Of a stretch of 64,000 nt of DNA, positions 45,383-55,870 are shown piece after piece (position 1 is the stretch's first letter; every line of letters begins with the position of its first letter). A program made the translations under genes and the position numbers. The stretch covers positions 1 through 64,000 of the forward strand of contig NZ_JOFJ01000017.1 in the NCBI RefSeq assembly GCF_000718255.1. Reading direction: 5' to 3'. A model generated the notes under the pieces. That model saw only the letters and a list, made by a program, of their open reading frames with translations. It was not told where the DNA came from and made no database searches. Origin of the DNA: Spirillospora albida. GTDB lineage: Bacteria; Actinomycetota; Actinomycetes; Streptosporangiales; Streptosporangiaceae.

Positions 45383-47947
45383 TCAGCGGGTGGCGCCGCT
45401 GGTCGTGCGGTACACGTCGTAGACGCCGTCGATGGACCGGACGGCCCGCAGCACGTGCCCGAGGTGCTTCGGGTCGCCCATCTCGAACGTGAACCGGCTC
45501 ACCGCGACGCGGTCGCGGGTCGTGGTGACGGACGCCGACAGGATGTTGACGTGCTGGTCGGACAGGACGCGCGTCACGTCCGACAGCAGCCGCGGCCGGT
45601 CGAGCGCCTCGACCTGGATCGCGACGAGGAAGACCGAGTCCTCCCCGGGGGACCACTTCACGTCGATCAGCCGGTCGGGCTGCGACTTCAGGCTCTCGAC
45701 GTTCGCGCAGTCCGCGCGGTGCACCGACACGCCGTGCCCGCGGGTGACGAACCCGACGATCGCGTCGCCGGGGACGGGCGTGCAGCAGCGGGACAGCCGC
45801 ACCCACACATCGGGGTCGTCCGCGACCACCACGCCCGGCCCGCCCGCCGGGCGGCTGCGCCGGCGGTGCGTCGGCAGGACGATCTCGGCGAGGTCCTCCT
45901 CGGCGCTCTCCACCCCGCCGAGCGCCTCCACGAGCCGCTGGACGACCGTCTGCGCCGACACGTGCCCCTCGCCGACCGCCGCGTACAGCGACGACACGTC
46001 GGCGTAGCGCATGTCGCGGGCGAGGGCGAGCAGCGCCTCCGCCGACATCATCCGCTGCAGCGGCATGTTCTGCTTGCGCATCGCGCGGGCGATCGAGTCC
46101 TTGCCGGACTCGATCGCGGTCTCGCGGCGCTCCTTCGAGAACCAGTGCTTGATCTTGTTGCGGGCGCGGGCCGACTTGACGAACCCGAGCCAGTCGCGGC
46201 TCGGCCCGGCGTCCGGCGACTTGGACGTGAACACCTCGACGGCGTCGCCGTTGTCGAGCGTCGACTCCAGCGGGACGAGCCGGCCGTTGACCCGGGCGCC
46301 GATACATCGGTGCCCGACCTCGGTGTGGATCGCGTACGCGAAGTCGACGGGCGTCGCGCCCTGCGGCAGCGCGATCACGTCGCCCTTCGGGGTGAACACG
46401 AACACCTCGGAGACCGACAGGTCGAACCGCAGCGACTCCAGGAACTCCGCGGGGTCCGCGGTCTCCTTCTGCCAGTCGAGGAGCTGGCGGAGCCACTGCA
46501 TGTCGCCGGCCTTCCGGCCGCCGACCGTCTCCTCCTTGTACTTCCAGTGCGCGGCGACGCCGTACTCGGCGCGGCGGTGCATGCCCCAGGTGCGGATCTG
46601 CAGCTCGACGGGCTTGCCCTCGGGGCCGATCACCGTCGTGTGCAGCGACTGGTACATGTTGAACTTCGGCATCGCGATGTAGTCCTTGAACCGGCCGGGG
46701 ACCGGGTTCCACCGCGCGTGGATCGAGCCGAGCGCCGCGTAGCAGTCGCGGACGCTGTCGACGAGCACCCGGATGCCGACGAGGTCGTAGATGTCGTCGA
46801 AGCCGACGTCCCGGGCGATCATCTTCTGGTAGATCGAGTAGTAGTGCTTCGGGCGGCCGGTCACGGTCGCCTTGATGCGGGCCTCGCGCAGGTCGGCCGA
46901 GACGTTCTCGATGACCTCCTGCAGGTAGACGTCGCGGCGCGGGGCGCGCTCGGACACCAGCCGGGCGATCTCGTCGAACCGCTTCGGGTACAGCGTCGCG
47001 AACGCGAGGTCCTCGAGTTCCCACTTCAGGGTGTTCATGCCGAGCCGGTGGGCGAGCGGCGCGAACACCTCCAGGGTCTCGCGGGCCTTCTTCTCCTGCT
47101 TGTGCCGCGGCATGTAGCGCAGCGTCCGCATGTTGTGCAGCCGGTCGCCCAGCTTGATCACCAGGACGCGGATGTCGCGCGACATCGCGACGACCATCTT
47201 GCGGACGGTCTCGGCCTCGGCCGCCTCGCCGTACTTGACCTTGTCGAGCTTGGTGACGCCGTCGACCAGCGCGGCGATCTCGTCGCCGAAGTCGTCGCGG
47301 AGCTCCTCCAGCGTGTACGGGGTGTCCTCGACGGTGTCGTGCAGCAGCGCCGCGCACAGCGTCTCGGTGTTCATGCCGAGTTCGGCGAGGATCGTGGCGA
47401 CCGCGAGCGGGTGCGTGATGTAGGGGTCGCCGCTCTTGCGCTTCTGGTGCCGGTGGAAGTGCGCGGCGACGTCGTAGGCGCGTTCGATGAGCCGGAGGTC
47501 CGCCTTGGGATGCGTGTTGCGGACCGTCTTGATGAGTGGTTCGAGTACCGGATTCATGGCGGAACCGCGCTGCGCTCCCAGGCGGGCGAGCCTGCGGCGC
47601 ACCCGGGCGGCGGACGGTGGGATCGTGGCCGGCGTCGGCCTGGCGGATTGACCGGACTCGGCGGCGGCCGCGTCGCCGGCGACCGCGTCCGAACGGGAGG
47701 CCCCGCCACCGGAACCCGGGGCGGGGCCTGACGCCGGCGGCTCACCGGCTCCGTCGCTCTCTTGTGTCGCGCCGCGCGCATCGCCGGCGGCGGTCCGGTC
47801 GCCGGTCGCGGCGGTCGCGCCGCCGCCCGCGTCCGTGCCGGGCGCCCCGGCGGTCGCGGCCGGGCCCGGCGGCGCGGGCCGCGTCTCCGGCGTGTCGGCG
47901 CCGGCCGCGGCGCTCACCGCGTCGGTCGATACCGCCTCACCGCGCAC
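45383..47947 (-). CDS. relA: RelA/SpoT (Rel) (p)ppGpp synthetase/hydrolase
   Basis: The 854-residue bifunctional enzyme of the stringent response. The HD hydrolase domain has [16 protein letters not shown], the synthetase domain [13 protein letters not shown] and [15 protein letters not shown], followed by TGS ([14 protein letters not shown]), a zinc-finger-like region with [12 protein letters not shown] and a C-terminal ACT domain. The GTG at 47947 has GGAGG four bases upstream. The first 110 residues are Ala/Pro/Gly-rich low complexity. Upstream on the same strand lies apt. Confidence 0.96.
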   Translation of the reverse strand: MRGEAVSTDAVSAAAGADTPETRPAPPGPAATAGAPGTDAGGGATAATGDRTAAGDARGATQESDGAGEPPASGPAPGSGGGASRSDAVAGDAAAAESGQSARPTPATIPPSAARVRRRLARLGAQRGSAMNPVLEPLIKTVRNTHPKADLRLIERAYDVAAHFHRHQKRKSGDPYITHPLAVATILAELGMNTETLCAALLHDTVEDTPYTLEELRDDFGDEIAALVDGVTKLDKVKYGEAAEAETVRKMVVAMSRDIRVLVIKLGDRLHNMRTLRYMPRHKQEKKARETLEVFAPLAHRLGMNTLKWELEDLAFATLYPKRFDEIARLVSERAPRRDVYLQEVIENVSADLREARIKATVTGRPKHYYSIYQKMIARDVGFDDIYDLVGIRVLVDSVRDCYAALGSIHARWNPVPGRFKDYIAMPKFNMYQSLHTTVIGPEGKPVELQIRTWGMHRRAEYGVAAHWKYKEETVGGRKAGDMQWLRQLLDWQKETADPAEFLESLRFDLSVSEVFVFTPKGDVIALPQGATPVDFAYAIHTEVGHRCIGARVNGRLVPLESTLDNGDAVEVFTSKSPDAGPSRDWLGFVKSARARNKIKHWFSKERRETAIESGKDSIARAMRKQNMPLQRMMSAEALLALARDMRYADVSSLYAAVGEGHVSAQTVVQRLVEALGGVESAEEDLAEIVLPTHRRRSRPAGGPGVVVADDPDVWVRLSRCCTPVPGDAIVGFVTRGHGVSVHRADCANVESLKSQPDRLIDVKWSPGEDSVFLVAIQVEALDRPRLLSDVTRVLSDQHVNILSASVTTTRDRVAVSRFTFEMGDPKHLGHVLRAVRSIDGVYDVYRTTSGATR

Positions 47948-48048
47948 CCAGCCTCCTTGGTCCCAAGGGGCGCCGTTCGCTACCCGCCCCGCAGGATGCC
48001 CCGTCCCCACCGGACGTGGTGCCAGTGTATCCGGCACCTATTTCGTGC

Positions 48049-48573
48049 TTAGACCGAAACGAGGGAATGGACGTCCAGATTCCCCAGCTTGGAGCGGCCG
48101 TCGAGGAACGACAGCTCGATCAGGACGGACAGTCCGGCGACCTCGCCGCCCGCACGGCGGACGAGTTCGGCCGCGGCGGCGGCGGTGCCGCCGGTGGCGA
48201 GGACGTCGTCCACGATCAGGACGCGGTCGCCCGGCGCGAACGCGTCGACGTGCATCTCGATCGTCTCGGTCCCGTACTCGAGATCATAGGTCTCCTCGTG
48301 CGTCCGGGAGGGCAGCTTCCCCTTTTTCCGTACCGGAACGAACCCGGCGCCGAAGTGGTAGGCGACCGGGGCGGCGATGATGAAGCCGCGTGCCTCGATC
48401 CCGACGATCTTGTCGATGGCGCCCCGGCCGTGGTGGTCGACGATCGAGTCGATGACGCCCGCGAACGCGGTGTGGTCGGCGAGCAGCGGGGTGATGTCCT
48501 TGAACACCACGCCGGGCTTCGGGTAGTCGGCCACATCGCGGATCCGGTCCCTGATCAGCCGTTCGAGGTCCAC
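48049..48573 (-). CDS. apt: adenine phosphoribosyltransferase
   Basis: Recycles adenine to AMP. The 174-residue protein shows YPKPGVVFKDITPLLAD at the start, GIEARGFIIAAPVAY and the PRPP-binding motif VLIVDDVLATGGTAAAA. GTG at 48573 with AAGGAG upstream. It sits between secF and relA, the standard actinobacterial order, and the distance to relA is 101 bases. Confidence 0.96.
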   Translation of the reverse strand: MDLERLIRDRIRDVADYPKPGVVFKDITPLLADHTAFAGVIDSIVDHHGRGAIDKIVGIEARGFIIAAPVAYHFGAGFVPVRKKGKLPSRTHEETYDLEYGTETIEMHVDAFAPGDRVLIVDDVLATGGTAAAAAELVRRAGGEVAGLSVLIELSFLDGRSKLGNLDVHSLVSV

Positions 48574-48599
48574 CGTCGCACTCCTTAGATCATGAATTC

Positions 48600-48640
48600 G
48601 GCCGTGTCCGGGCACCCGCTCGGGGTGCCCGGACACGGCC
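48600..48640 (-). terminator. terminator after secF
   Basis: GGCCGTGTCCGGGCACCC (48600-48617) pairs with GGGTGCCCGGACACGGCC (48623-48640), 18 perfect pairs with a five-base loop, between secF and the apt start. No T-run. Confidence 0.85.
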
Positions 48641-48661
48641 GGTGTTCCATTCGTGTTCGCG

Positions 48662-49834
48662 CTACCTGCCGCGGCGCTGCTGGCGGGTGCCGCGCCTGGG
48701 CTGCTGCCGCGGCCCCTGCTGCACCACCTTGCGCACCGTGACACCGGGCGGCGGGCCCGGCTCGGCGTTCCCGTCGGGCGCCCGCTCGGCGGCGTCGGAG
48801 TCATCGTCGCCGGCGGGATCGCCGTCGGCCCCGGAACCGACGGAGGTCGCGGCGGCGACCTTGGTCTTACGCTTGGCACTGGCCTCGCGGCGCGCGATGT
48901 TGGCGCGGATCTGCCGGTACATCGGCTCCCGCTCCTTGAGCTGCACGAGCAGCGGCGTCGCCACGCAGATCGACGAGTACGTCCCGACGATCATGCCGAC
49001 GAACAGCGCCAGCGAGAGGTCCTTCAGGGTACCCGCGCCGAACAGCGTCGTGCCGATGAACAGGATCGCGGCGACCGGCAGGATCGCCACCAGCGAGGTG
49101 TTGAGGGAGCGCACGAGGGTGCTGCTCAGCGCCTCGTTGGCGGCCTCGCTGTAGGTCGTCCTGGAGGTCGGGCCGAGCGGCTTGGTGACCTCCTTGATCA
49201 TGTCGAAGACGACGACCGCGTCGTACAGCGAGTAGCCGAGGATCGTCAGGAAGCCGAGCAGGGTCGCCGGGGTGACCTCGAACCCGGACCAGGCGTAGAT
49301 GCCCGCCGTGATCACGAGGTCGTGGACGAGCGCGACGACCGCCGCGATCGCCATCCGCCACTCGAACGCGACCGACAGGTACCCGACGATCAGGATCATG
49401 AAGACGATCAGCGCCTGCCAGGCCTTCTGCTGGATCTCACCGCCCCACGAGGCGCCGACGACCTGGGTGCTGATCTTGTCGGCCGGTATCGCCAGGTCCT
49501 GGGCGACGCCGGCCTTCACCTTCGTCACCTGGGCGGAGGTGAGGCTTTCGGTGGTGACCCGCCAGTCGTCGCCCGCCTTCTGCACGATGACCTGGTGGAC
49601 GCCGCCGTCGCGGACGGCGGCGCGCACGTCCTCGATCGAGGTCTTCTGCGCCGGGAACGTGAAGACCGAGCCGCCCTTGAACTCGACGCCGAAGTTCAGG
49701 CCCATGACGAGCAGGCCGGCGACCGAGAACGCCAGGAGCAGTCCGGACAGGGAGTACCAGAGCTTCGGGCGGCCGACGATGTCGGCACTGACCTCACCGC
49801 GGTAGAGCCGGGCGAGCGTCGCGCGGAACGCCAT
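48662..49834 (-). CDS. secF: protein translocase subunit SecF
   Basis: The 390-residue partner of SecD: six membrane helices; GLNFGVEFKGGSVFTF after the first helix, then the conserved VHDLVITAGIYAWSG and LGYSLYDAVVVFDMIKE segments. The C-terminal 80 residues are charged and low complexity (DDSDAAERAPDGNAEPG). It lies three bases after secD. ATG at 49834. Confidence 0.95.
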   Translation of the reverse strand: MAFRATLARLYRGEVSADIVGRPKLWYSLSGLLLAFSVAGLLVMGLNFGVEFKGGSVFTFPAQKTSIEDVRAAVRDGGVHQVIVQKAGDDWRVTTESLTSAQVTKVKAGVAQDLAIPADKISTQVVGASWGGEIQQKAWQALIVFMILIVGYLSVAFEWRMAIAAVVALVHDLVITAGIYAWSGFEVTPATLLGFLTILGYSLYDAVVVFDMIKEVTKPLGPTSRTTYSEAANEALSSTLVRSLNTSLVAILPVAAILFIGTTLFGAGTLKDLSLALFVGMIVGTYSSICVATPLLVQLKEREPMYRQIRANIARREASAKRKTKVAAATSVGSGADGDPAGDDDSDAAERAPDGNAEPGPPPGVTVRKVVQQGPRQQPRRGTRQQRRGR

Positions 49835-49837
49835 CCC

Positions 49838-51697
49838 TCACACCCCCTGCCGGGTCGGGCGGGAGGCGGTCGCCTCCGGCGTGGCCTTGTGCAGGCGCCT
49901 CGGATCGAGCCCGGACATGGGATGCCCCTTGCCGAAGAAGTCGGTGCGCGACAGCAGCGCCACCAGCGGCTTGGTGAAGAAGAACACCACGATGATGTCG
50001 ATCAGCGTGGTGAGGCCCATCGCGAACGCGAACCCGGCGACGCCGCCGACCGCGAGGAAGTACAGCACCAGCGCGGCGAGGAACGTCACGGCGTCCGCGA
50101 CGAGGATCGTGCGGCGGGCGCGCTTCCACGCGGTCTCCACGGACGGGCGGAGCCGGCGGCCGGCCCGCAGCTCGTCGCGGAGCCGCTCGAAGTACACGAT
50201 GAACGAGTCGGCGGTGATGCCGATGGACACGATCAGGCCGATGATGTGCGGCAGCGAGAGCCGGAAGCCCATCCCCTCGCCGAGCAGCACCACCGACACG
50301 TACGTGATCGCGGACGCGACGACCAGGCTGGACACCGCGACGAGGCCGAGGCCCCGGTAGTAGAACATGCAGTACAGGACGACGAGGACGAGGCCGATGC
50401 CGCCCGCGATGAGGCCGCCGCGCAGCTGGTCGGAGCCCAGCGTGGAGGACACCTCGTCGATGGAGCTCTGCTTGAACTCCAGCGGCAGCGCCCCGTACTT
50501 CAGCACGTTCGCGAGGTCCGTGGCGTACTGCTGGTCGAAGCTGTCGGGCGGGCCGTCGATGCTGGCGGTGCCGCCGGTGATCGCGCCCCGGTTGATGCTG
50601 GGCGCGGACACGACCTGGCCGTCCAGGACGATCGCGATCTGCGAGCGCGGCGAGCCCTGGCTCTGCTGGTACGCCTGGAACGCCTCGGTGGTGACCTCGC
50701 CGAACTGGCGGGCGCCCTTGCCGTCGAACTCCAGCGACACCGACCAGCTCGGCTGGTTGTTCTGCGCGTCCGGCGGCATCGCGGCGGCCTCGTCGACGTT
50801 CTCGCCGAGGACGCGGACGGGACCGAGGATGTACTTGGCGATCGAGCCGTCCTCCTCGGGCTCCTGGTCGCAGGAGACGACCCACTTGCGGTTCGGGTCG
50901 TTCGCGCCGGGCACCCGGCGGTCGCCGGTGTAGCAGTTCAGCGCCTCGAACTGGGCGATGACCTGCTTGTCGTCGATGCCGGTGTAGTCCTGCCCGAGGC
51001 CCTGCTGGAGCTGGCTCGGCAGGATCGCCGAGGGGGCGGGCGACGACGACGCGGACGGTTCGGCCGACGGCTTGGCGGTGGGCGACGCCGTCCCCGACCC
51101 GGACGGCGAGGGCGTCGGGGCGGCGAGGGCCTGCGAAAGCGCGCGGCCCCGCGGCGTGGCCGACGCGGATGGAGAGGGCGTGGCCGACGCGGACGGCGAG
51201 GGCGAGGGCGAGCCGGACGGGATCAGCGAGGTGCCCGGCTTCTTCTTCCCCTTCTCGTCGTCCTTGCCCTTCTTGCCGGACGGCGACGGCGACGGCGACG
51301 GCGCCGTGGACGGCCGGCCGTCGGCGGTCGCGAACACCTGCCGGAACTGGAGCTTGGCGGTCGTGCCGATCAGCTCGACGACCCGGCCCTGACCCTCGCC
51401 CGGCACGTTCACGACGATGTTGTTGCCGCCCTGCTTGGCGACCTCCGCATCGGACACGCCGAGCCCGTTGACCCGCTGCGTCATGATCTTGACGGCCTGG
51501 TCCATCAGGGCGGCGGGCGGGTTCTTTCCGCTCTCGGTCTCGGCGGTCAGCGTGACGGTCGTCCCGCCGGCGAGGTCGAGGCCCAGCTTGGGCGTGGTCG
51601 ACCCCTGCAGGTACGTCACCCCCGCCAGCAGGACCAGGACCGCGAACAGCACGAGGAGCGTGCGCCCCGGCTTGGGGACGTTGTTGGGCGAGGCCAC
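49838..51697 (-). CDS. secD: protein translocase subunit SecD
   Basis: A 619-residue protein driving late steps of export with the proton gradient. It has an N-terminal helix, the motif KLGLDLAGGTTVTL, a large outside domain and five C-terminal helices with GIGLVLVVLYCMFYYRG and IGITADSFIVYFERLRDE. Residues about 128-225 (coded by 51316-51022) form a Ser/Pro/Ala/Thr-rich disordered insertion within the outside domain. GTG at 51697. Second gene of yajC-secD-secF. Confidence 0.95.
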   Translation of the reverse strand: MASPNNVPKPGRTLLVLFAVLVLLAGVTYLQGSTTPKLGLDLAGGTTVTLTAETESGKNPPAALMDQAVKIMTQRVNGLGVSDAEVAKQGGNNIVVNVPGEGQGRVVELIGTTAKLQFRQVFATADGRPSTAPSPSPSPSGKKGKDDEKGKKKPGTSLIPSGSPSPSPSASATPSPSASATPRGRALSQALAAPTPSPSGSGTASPTAKPSAEPSASSSPAPSAILPSQLQQGLGQDYTGIDDKQVIAQFEALNCYTGDRRVPGANDPNRKWVVSCDQEPEEDGSIAKYILGPVRVLGENVDEAAAMPPDAQNNQPSWSVSLEFDGKGARQFGEVTTEAFQAYQQSQGSPRSQIAIVLDGQVVSAPSINRGAITGGTASIDGPPDSFDQQYATDLANVLKYGALPLEFKQSSIDEVSSTLGSDQLRGGLIAGGIGLVLVVLYCMFYYRGLGLVAVSSLVVASAITYVSVVLLGEGMGFRLSLPHIIGLIVSIGITADSFIVYFERLRDELRAGRRLRPSVETAWKRARRTILVADAVTFLAALVLYFLAVGGVAGFAFAMGLTTLIDIIVVFFFTKPLVALLSRTDFFGKGHPMSGLDPRRLHKATPEATASRPTRQGV

Positions 51698-51741
51698 TGG
51701 TTCGGTTTACTTCCCGTCTCGGATCGTCACCTGGGGGGAAC

Positions 51742-52173
51742 TCAGGCGCTGGGCTTCTTCGCGGCGCCGTCCTTGGTGAGCTCCACGGCGTCGTCGTCGC
51801 GGGCCTCGGCCCGCTCGGCGGAGCCGTCGAGGTCCTCGTCGGCCTCATCGGCCTCGTCGTCGAGCTCCTCGGGCTCGTCGTCCTTCAGGACCTGCATGAC
51901 GGCCTGCTTGATGAAGCGCGCCTCGACGCCCGGGGCGATCTCCAGCAGGAGGCCGTCGTCGTCGACCGCGACCACGGTCGCGTGCATCCCGCTGGTCGTC
52001 ATGACGCGCGATCCCGGCTGGATGGAGGTCTGCATCTGCAGCTGCTCCTTGCGCCGCTTGCTCTGCGGGCGGATCAGCAGGAAGTAGAAGACCAGGGGTA
52101 CGGCGAGGAGCAGCAGCAGGTTGAAGGCGCCGCTGCCGCCGTTGTTCGCCGCGAGAATCATGTCGCCGCCCAT
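51742..52173 (-). CDS. yajC: Sec accessory protein YajC
   Basis: A 143-residue protein: short N-terminus, one membrane helix (FNLLLLLAVPLVFYFLLIRPQ), then a soluble domain with PGSRVMTTSGMHATVV. The C-terminal 40 residues are very acidic (DDEADEADEDLDGSAER). ATG at 52173 (MGGDMILAANNG); an ATG at 52194 is a possible longer start. First gene of the sec unit. Confidence 0.9.
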   Translation of the reverse strand: MGGDMILAANNGGSGAFNLLLLLAVPLVFYFLLIRPQSKRRKEQLQMQTSIQPGSRVMTTSGMHATVVAVDDDGLLLEIAPGVEARFIKQAVMQVLKDDEPEELDDEADEADEDLDGSAERAEARDDDAVELTKDGAAKKPSA

Positions 52174-52266
52174 CAGTGGGGCATCCTTCCGCATTGGTGT
52201 GCCCAGCCTGTGGCCTGATCGGCCGTCCCGGAGACGCGTCGGCTGGTGACGGTGAACCGGTCCCGG

Positions 52267-52295
52267 AGTCTAGAGAGTACGCCAGGCACCGGCAA
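52267..52295 (-). promoter_or_regulatory. promoter of yajC-secD-secF
   Basis: On the minus strand TTGCCG (52295-52290), 17 bases, TAGACT (52272-52267). The distance to the yajC start is about 95 bases. It shows that the Sec genes are read separately from ruvB. Confidence 0.6.
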
Positions 52296-52348
52296 CGAGA
52301 CGACGGCCGGCGAGGCCGGGAAGTTCCCAAGCCGTTACCCGATGATCA

Positions 52349-53422
52349 CTATTCGGGCTGATCCGCGGTGTCGTCGTCCACCTCGAAAAGCGCCGGGGGC
52401 ATGGACGGCGGAACGGACGGCGGCGGGGTGAGGCCGAGGTGCTCCCACGCTGCGGGGGTCGCGATCCGGCCGCGCGGCGTCCGGGCCAGCAGGCCCTGCC
52501 TGACCAGGAACGGCTCGGCGACCACCTCGACCGTCTCGGGCTCCTCCCCCACCGACACCGCGAGCGTCGACAGCCCCACCGGGCCGCCGCCGAACTTGCG
52601 CAGCAGCGAGTCGAGGACGGCGCGGTCGAGGCGGTCCAGGCCGCGCTCGTCCACCTCGTAGACGCGCAGCGCGGCGCGCGCCAGCTCGAGGGTGACCACT
52701 CCGTCCGCGCGCACCTCGGCGTAGTCGCGGACGCGGCGCAGCAGCCGGTTCGCGATCCGCGGGGTGCCCCGGGACCGGCCGGCGACCTCGGCCGCGGCGT
52801 CGTCCTCGACCCGGACGCCGAGCAGCCGGGCCGACCGCCGGACGATCTCCTCCAGGTCGGCGGGGGCGTAGAAGTCCATGTGGGCGACGAACCCGAACCG
52901 GTCGCGCAGCGGCCCCGGCAGCATCCCCGCCCGGGTCGTGGCGCCCACCAGCGTGAACGGCGCGATGTCGAGCGGGACGGCGGTCGCGCCCGGCCCCTTC
53001 CCGACGACGACGTCGACCCGGAAGTCCTCCATGGCCATGTAGAGCATCTCCTCGGCGGGCCGCGCCAGCCGGTGGATCTCGTCCAGGAAGAGGACCTCGC
53101 CCTCGGCCAGGGTGGACAGCACCGCGGCGAGGTCGCCGGCCCGCTCGATCGCGGGGCCGGACGAGATCCGCAGCGGCTGCCCCAGCTCCGCCGCGATGAT
53201 CATCGCGAGGGTGGTCTTGCCGAGCCCCGGACCGCCGGACAGCAGCACGTGATCGGGCGTCCGGCCGCGCCGCAGCGCGCTGTGCAGCACCAGCGACAGC
53301 TGCTCGCGCACCCGCTCCTGCCCGACGAAGTCCGCGAGCCGCTTCGGCCGCAGCGCGGCCTCGATCATCTGCTCGTCGACGCCGTCGGCGTCGGGCGACA
53401 CGAGCCGCTCCGGCCCGCTCAC
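52349..53422 (-). CDS. ruvB: Holliday junction branch migration ATPase RuvB
   Basis: The 357-residue motor: [18 protein letters not shown], Walker [12 protein letters not shown], Walker [14 protein letters not shown], sensor [19 protein letters not shown], and the winged helix near the C-terminus ([19 protein letters not shown]). The GTG at 53422 overlaps the ruvA stop. Works with RuvA to migrate junctions. Confidence 0.97.
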   Translation of the reverse strand: MSGPERLVSPDADGVDEQMIEAALRPKRLADFVGQERVREQLSLVLHSALRRGRTPDHVLLSGGPGLGKTTLAMIIAAELGQPLRISSGPAIERAGDLAAVLSTLAEGEVLFLDEIHRLARPAEEMLYMAMEDFRVDVVVGKGPGATAVPLDIAPFTLVGATTRAGMLPGPLRDRFGFVAHMDFYAPADLEEIVRRSARLLGVRVEDDAAAEVAGRSRGTPRIANRLLRRVRDYAEVRADGVVTLELARAALRVYEVDERGLDRLDRAVLDSLLRKFGGGPVGLSTLAVSVGEEPETVEVVAEPFLVRQGLLARTPRGRIATPAAWEHLGLTPPPSVPPSMPPALFEVDDDTADQPE

Positions 53423-54021
53423 CTGCTCAGCTTCCTGAGGGCGGACTTCAGCAGGGTCGCGACCGGGGGCGTCTCGGCGCCGTCGAGGTCGGCGGCGACC
53501 GCGTCCACGGCGGCGTCGGCGTCCCGCCCGGACCAGCCGAGGTTGACCAGGCCCATCCGGACCTGCTCGCGCCACGCCTCGGACGCGGCGGGGGCGCGTT
53601 CCGCGGCGGCGGCGCCGACGGGGGCTCCCAGCCGGTCCCTCAGCTCCAGCACGATCCGCTGCGCGCCCTTCTTCCCGATGCCGGGCACCTTCGTGAGGGC
53701 GTTCAGGTCCTCGGCGGAGACGGCGCGGCGCAGCGCGTCGGGGGTGTGGACGGCGAGCATCGCGAGCGCCAGGCGGGGCCCCACCCCGCTCGCGGTCTGC
53801 AGCATCTCGAAGACGGCGCGCTCGTCGTCGTCGGCGAACCCGAACAGGGTGAGCGAGTCCTCCCGGACGATCAGGGACGTCGGCACGGTCGCCTGCTCGC
53901 CGACCCGCAGCCCGGCGAGGGTCGCGGGCGTGCACTGGACGGCGAGGCCGACGCCGTGCACGTCGATCACCGCCCCGTCCGGCCCGGCGGCGGCCACCCG
54001 GCCGCTGACGAAGGCGATCAC
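53419..54021 (-). CDS. ruvA: Holliday junction DNA-binding protein RuvA
   Basis: The 200-residue tetrameric junction-binding protein: domain [20 protein letters not shown], HhH motifs [16 protein letters not shown] and [22 protein letters not shown], domain III binding RuvB at the C-terminus. GTG at 54021 overlaps the ruvC stop. Confidence 0.96.
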   Translation of the reverse strand: MIAFVSGRVAAAGPDGAVIDVHGVGLAVQCTPATLAGLRVGEQATVPTSLIVREDSLTLFGFADDDERAVFEMLQTASGVGPRLALAMLAVHTPDALRRAVSAEDLNALTKVPGIGKKGAQRIVLELRDRLGAPVGAAAAERAPAASEAWREQVRMGLVNLGWSGRDADAAVDAVAADLDGAETPPVATLLKSALRKLSR

Positions 54022-54593
54022 CGAACGTCTCCTCCTCTGTTCCGGGCGGCGAGCCGGGCGCGCTCGGCCAGTGCCGCCTCCTCGATCCGGGACCGCGCCG
54101 CCGCGGCCGGCCGCTGCCGCGCGCCGCCCCGCCACACGTGGCAGATCGCGAGCGCGAGCGCGTCCGCCGCGTCCGCCGGGCGGGGCGCCTCGTCCAGCCG
54201 CAGCAGCCGGGTCACCATCGCGGTCACCTGCGCCTTGTCGGCGCGGCCGTTGCCGGTGACGGCGGCCTTCGCCTCGGACGGGGTGTGCAGCGCGACGGGC
54301 AGCCCGCGGCGGGCGGCGGCCAGCATGGCGATCCCGGCGGCCTGCGCGGTGCCCATCACCGTGCGGACGTTGTGCTGGGAGAACACCCGCTCGACGGCGA
54401 CGGCCTCGGGGGCCAGCTCGTCCATCAGGGCCTCGATGCCCCGCTCGATGCCGAGCAGCCGGAGCGCGTGGTCGTCGTCCGGCGGCGTGCGGACGACGGC
54501 CACGTGCACCAGGTGCAGCCGCGCGCCGGGGACGCCCTCCACGACGCCCACCCCGCACCGGGTGAGCCCGGGGTCGACCCCCATCACCCGCAC
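54018..54593 (-). CDS. ruvC: crossover junction endodeoxyribonuclease RuvC
   Basis: The 191-residue resolvase: catalytic Asp in [14 protein letters not shown], Glu in [16 protein letters not shown], and further acidic residues in the C-terminal third ([14 protein letters not shown]). I chose the GTG at 54593 because AAGGAG precedes it with good spacing; two upstream Met codons are possible. First of ruvCAB. Confidence 0.95.
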   Translation of the reverse strand: MRVMGVDPGLTRCGVGVVEGVPGARLHLVHVAVVRTPPDDDHALRLLGIERGIEALMDELAPEAVAVERVFSQHNVRTVMGTAQAAGIAMLAAARRGLPVALHTPSEAKAAVTGNGRADKAQVTAMVTRLLRLDEAPRPADAADALALAICHVWRGGARQRPAAAARSRIEEAALAERARLAARNRGGDVR

Positions 54594-54647
54594 GGCCGCT
54601 CCTTCGATCATGTGTTCGGCCGCCACGCTATCAAGCCCGCCGCGCTC

Positions 54648-55799
54648 TCAGAAGTAGTCCAGCGCGTACGGCGTGGCGGCGAACGCGGCCCCCAGCGTCC
54701 CGGCGTCGCCGCCGTGCAGGAGGCCCGCGCGGCGCAGCGTGGGGACCGGGACGCCCGCGTAGAGCGCGGCCAGGCCCCGGGCGCCCAGCCGGACCGGGTC
54801 GGGATCGCCGCCGGAGCGCTCCAGCCGGCCCGTCCCGTCCTCGACCGTGAGGTGCCAGTGGCCCGCGTTCGCGGGGACGTCCGGGTCGTCGATCAGCAGC
54901 GCCGCCCGAGCCGACACGCCCGCGGGGAATCCGCGCGCCCCGATCGCGGCCGGCGCGTCCACGACGCGGAGCATCCACTGGCGGCGGTCGACGGTCTCGC
55001 ACTCGCGTTCGCGGATCGCCCACAGCACCGGGTCGGACGGCGCGACGCAGGCCCGGACGGAGGCCGCCGTGGAGGAACCCGACCCGACCAGCGCCCACAG
55101 CGCCCGGAGCGTCCCCTCGGAGCCCGCCACGAGCCGCGTCACCTCCAGGCCCTCCCCGTTCCCGTCCCACCGGTAGGAGACGAACCCGTCCTCCGCCAGG
55201 TAGGTGTAGTGGCCCTCGGTGCCGAGCAGGACGCGCCACACCCCGTGCCGCCAGCCGATCGGCCCGCAGTCGCCCGCCGCCTCGTGGACGCGGGCCACCA
55301 CGGCCGCGACCTCCTCCGCGTCCTGCGGCCCGACCCGGCGGACGGGGACCCGCTCGGCCGCGAGGGTCCGCAGCGCCTCCGCGGGCAACTCGACGTGGTG
55401 GAGGCCGCCCGCGTGCTCCCAGCCGAGCGATCGGTACAGCGGCGTGGTCGCCGGGTACAGCATCGCGAGCGGATGCCCGAACCGGACGCAGCGTTCCAGC
55501 AGGTCGGTCAGCAGCGCCCGGCCGAGCCCCCGGCCGCGCGCCTCGGGCGCGACCGCCACCCCGCCGACGCCCGCGACGGAGACGGCGCGGCCCTGCCACC
55601 ACTGCGTCAGGTCGTTCAGCCGCCCGGTCGCGACGATCCGGCCGCCCTCGAACCCGGCGAACTGCCGGCCGGCCTCCAGCGCGGGCCGCGCCATCCGGGC
55701 GCTCTGCGCCCACGCCGAGTCGGACAGCCGCCCGAACGCGCGCGACCGGATGTCGCGGGTCTCGTCGAGCTCCCCCGAGCCGAGTACACGGATCTGCAT
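54648..55799 (-). CDS. Eis-like GNAT N-acetyltransferase
   Basis: A 383-residue protein with two GNAT-type domains and a C-terminal SCP2-like part, as in Eis aminoglycoside acetyltransferases. The acetyl-CoA motif is VGGVAVAPEARGRGLGRALL; YPATTPLYRSLGWEHAG follows. The substrate is uncertain (drugs, polyamines or peptides are known for relatives). ATG at 55799; a -10-like TACGGT lies seven bases before it, so the mRNA could be leaderless. It separates ruvC from yebC. Confidence 0.85.
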   Translation of the reverse strand: MQIRVLGSGELDETRDIRSRAFGRLSDSAWAQSARMARPALEAGRQFAGFEGGRIVATGRLNDLTQWWQGRAVSVAGVGGVAVAPEARGRGLGRALLTDLLERCVRFGHPLAMLYPATTPLYRSLGWEHAGGLHHVELPAEALRTLAAERVPVRRVGPQDAEEVAAVVARVHEAAGDCGPIGWRHGVWRVLLGTEGHYTYLAEDGFVSYRWDGNGEGLEVTRLVAGSEGTLRALWALVGSGSSTAASVRACVAPSDPVLWAIRERECETVDRRQWMLRVVDAPAAIGARGFPAGVSARAALLIDDPDVPANAGHWHLTVEDGTGRLERSGGDPDPVRLGARGLAALYAGVPVPTLRRAGLLHGGDAGTLGAAFAATPYALDYF

Positions 55800-55870
55800 G
55801 ATCTCGACCGTACGGCACCCCAGGTCAACCGGGGTCGCCGCGATCCTCAAGATCGCGGCGCCGCACCGGC

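Noticed and set aside
51022..51316. Repeat-rich stretch as a CRISPR array
   Set aside because: Short imperfect GC repeats in frame with SecD, no spacers of constant length and no cas genes. No CRISPR array was seen anywhere in the window.
48653..52087. 1144-codon plus-strand frame opposite secF, secD and yajC
   Set aside because: Low-complexity Arg/Asp/Gly translation typical of antisense frames; the real genes are on the minus strand.
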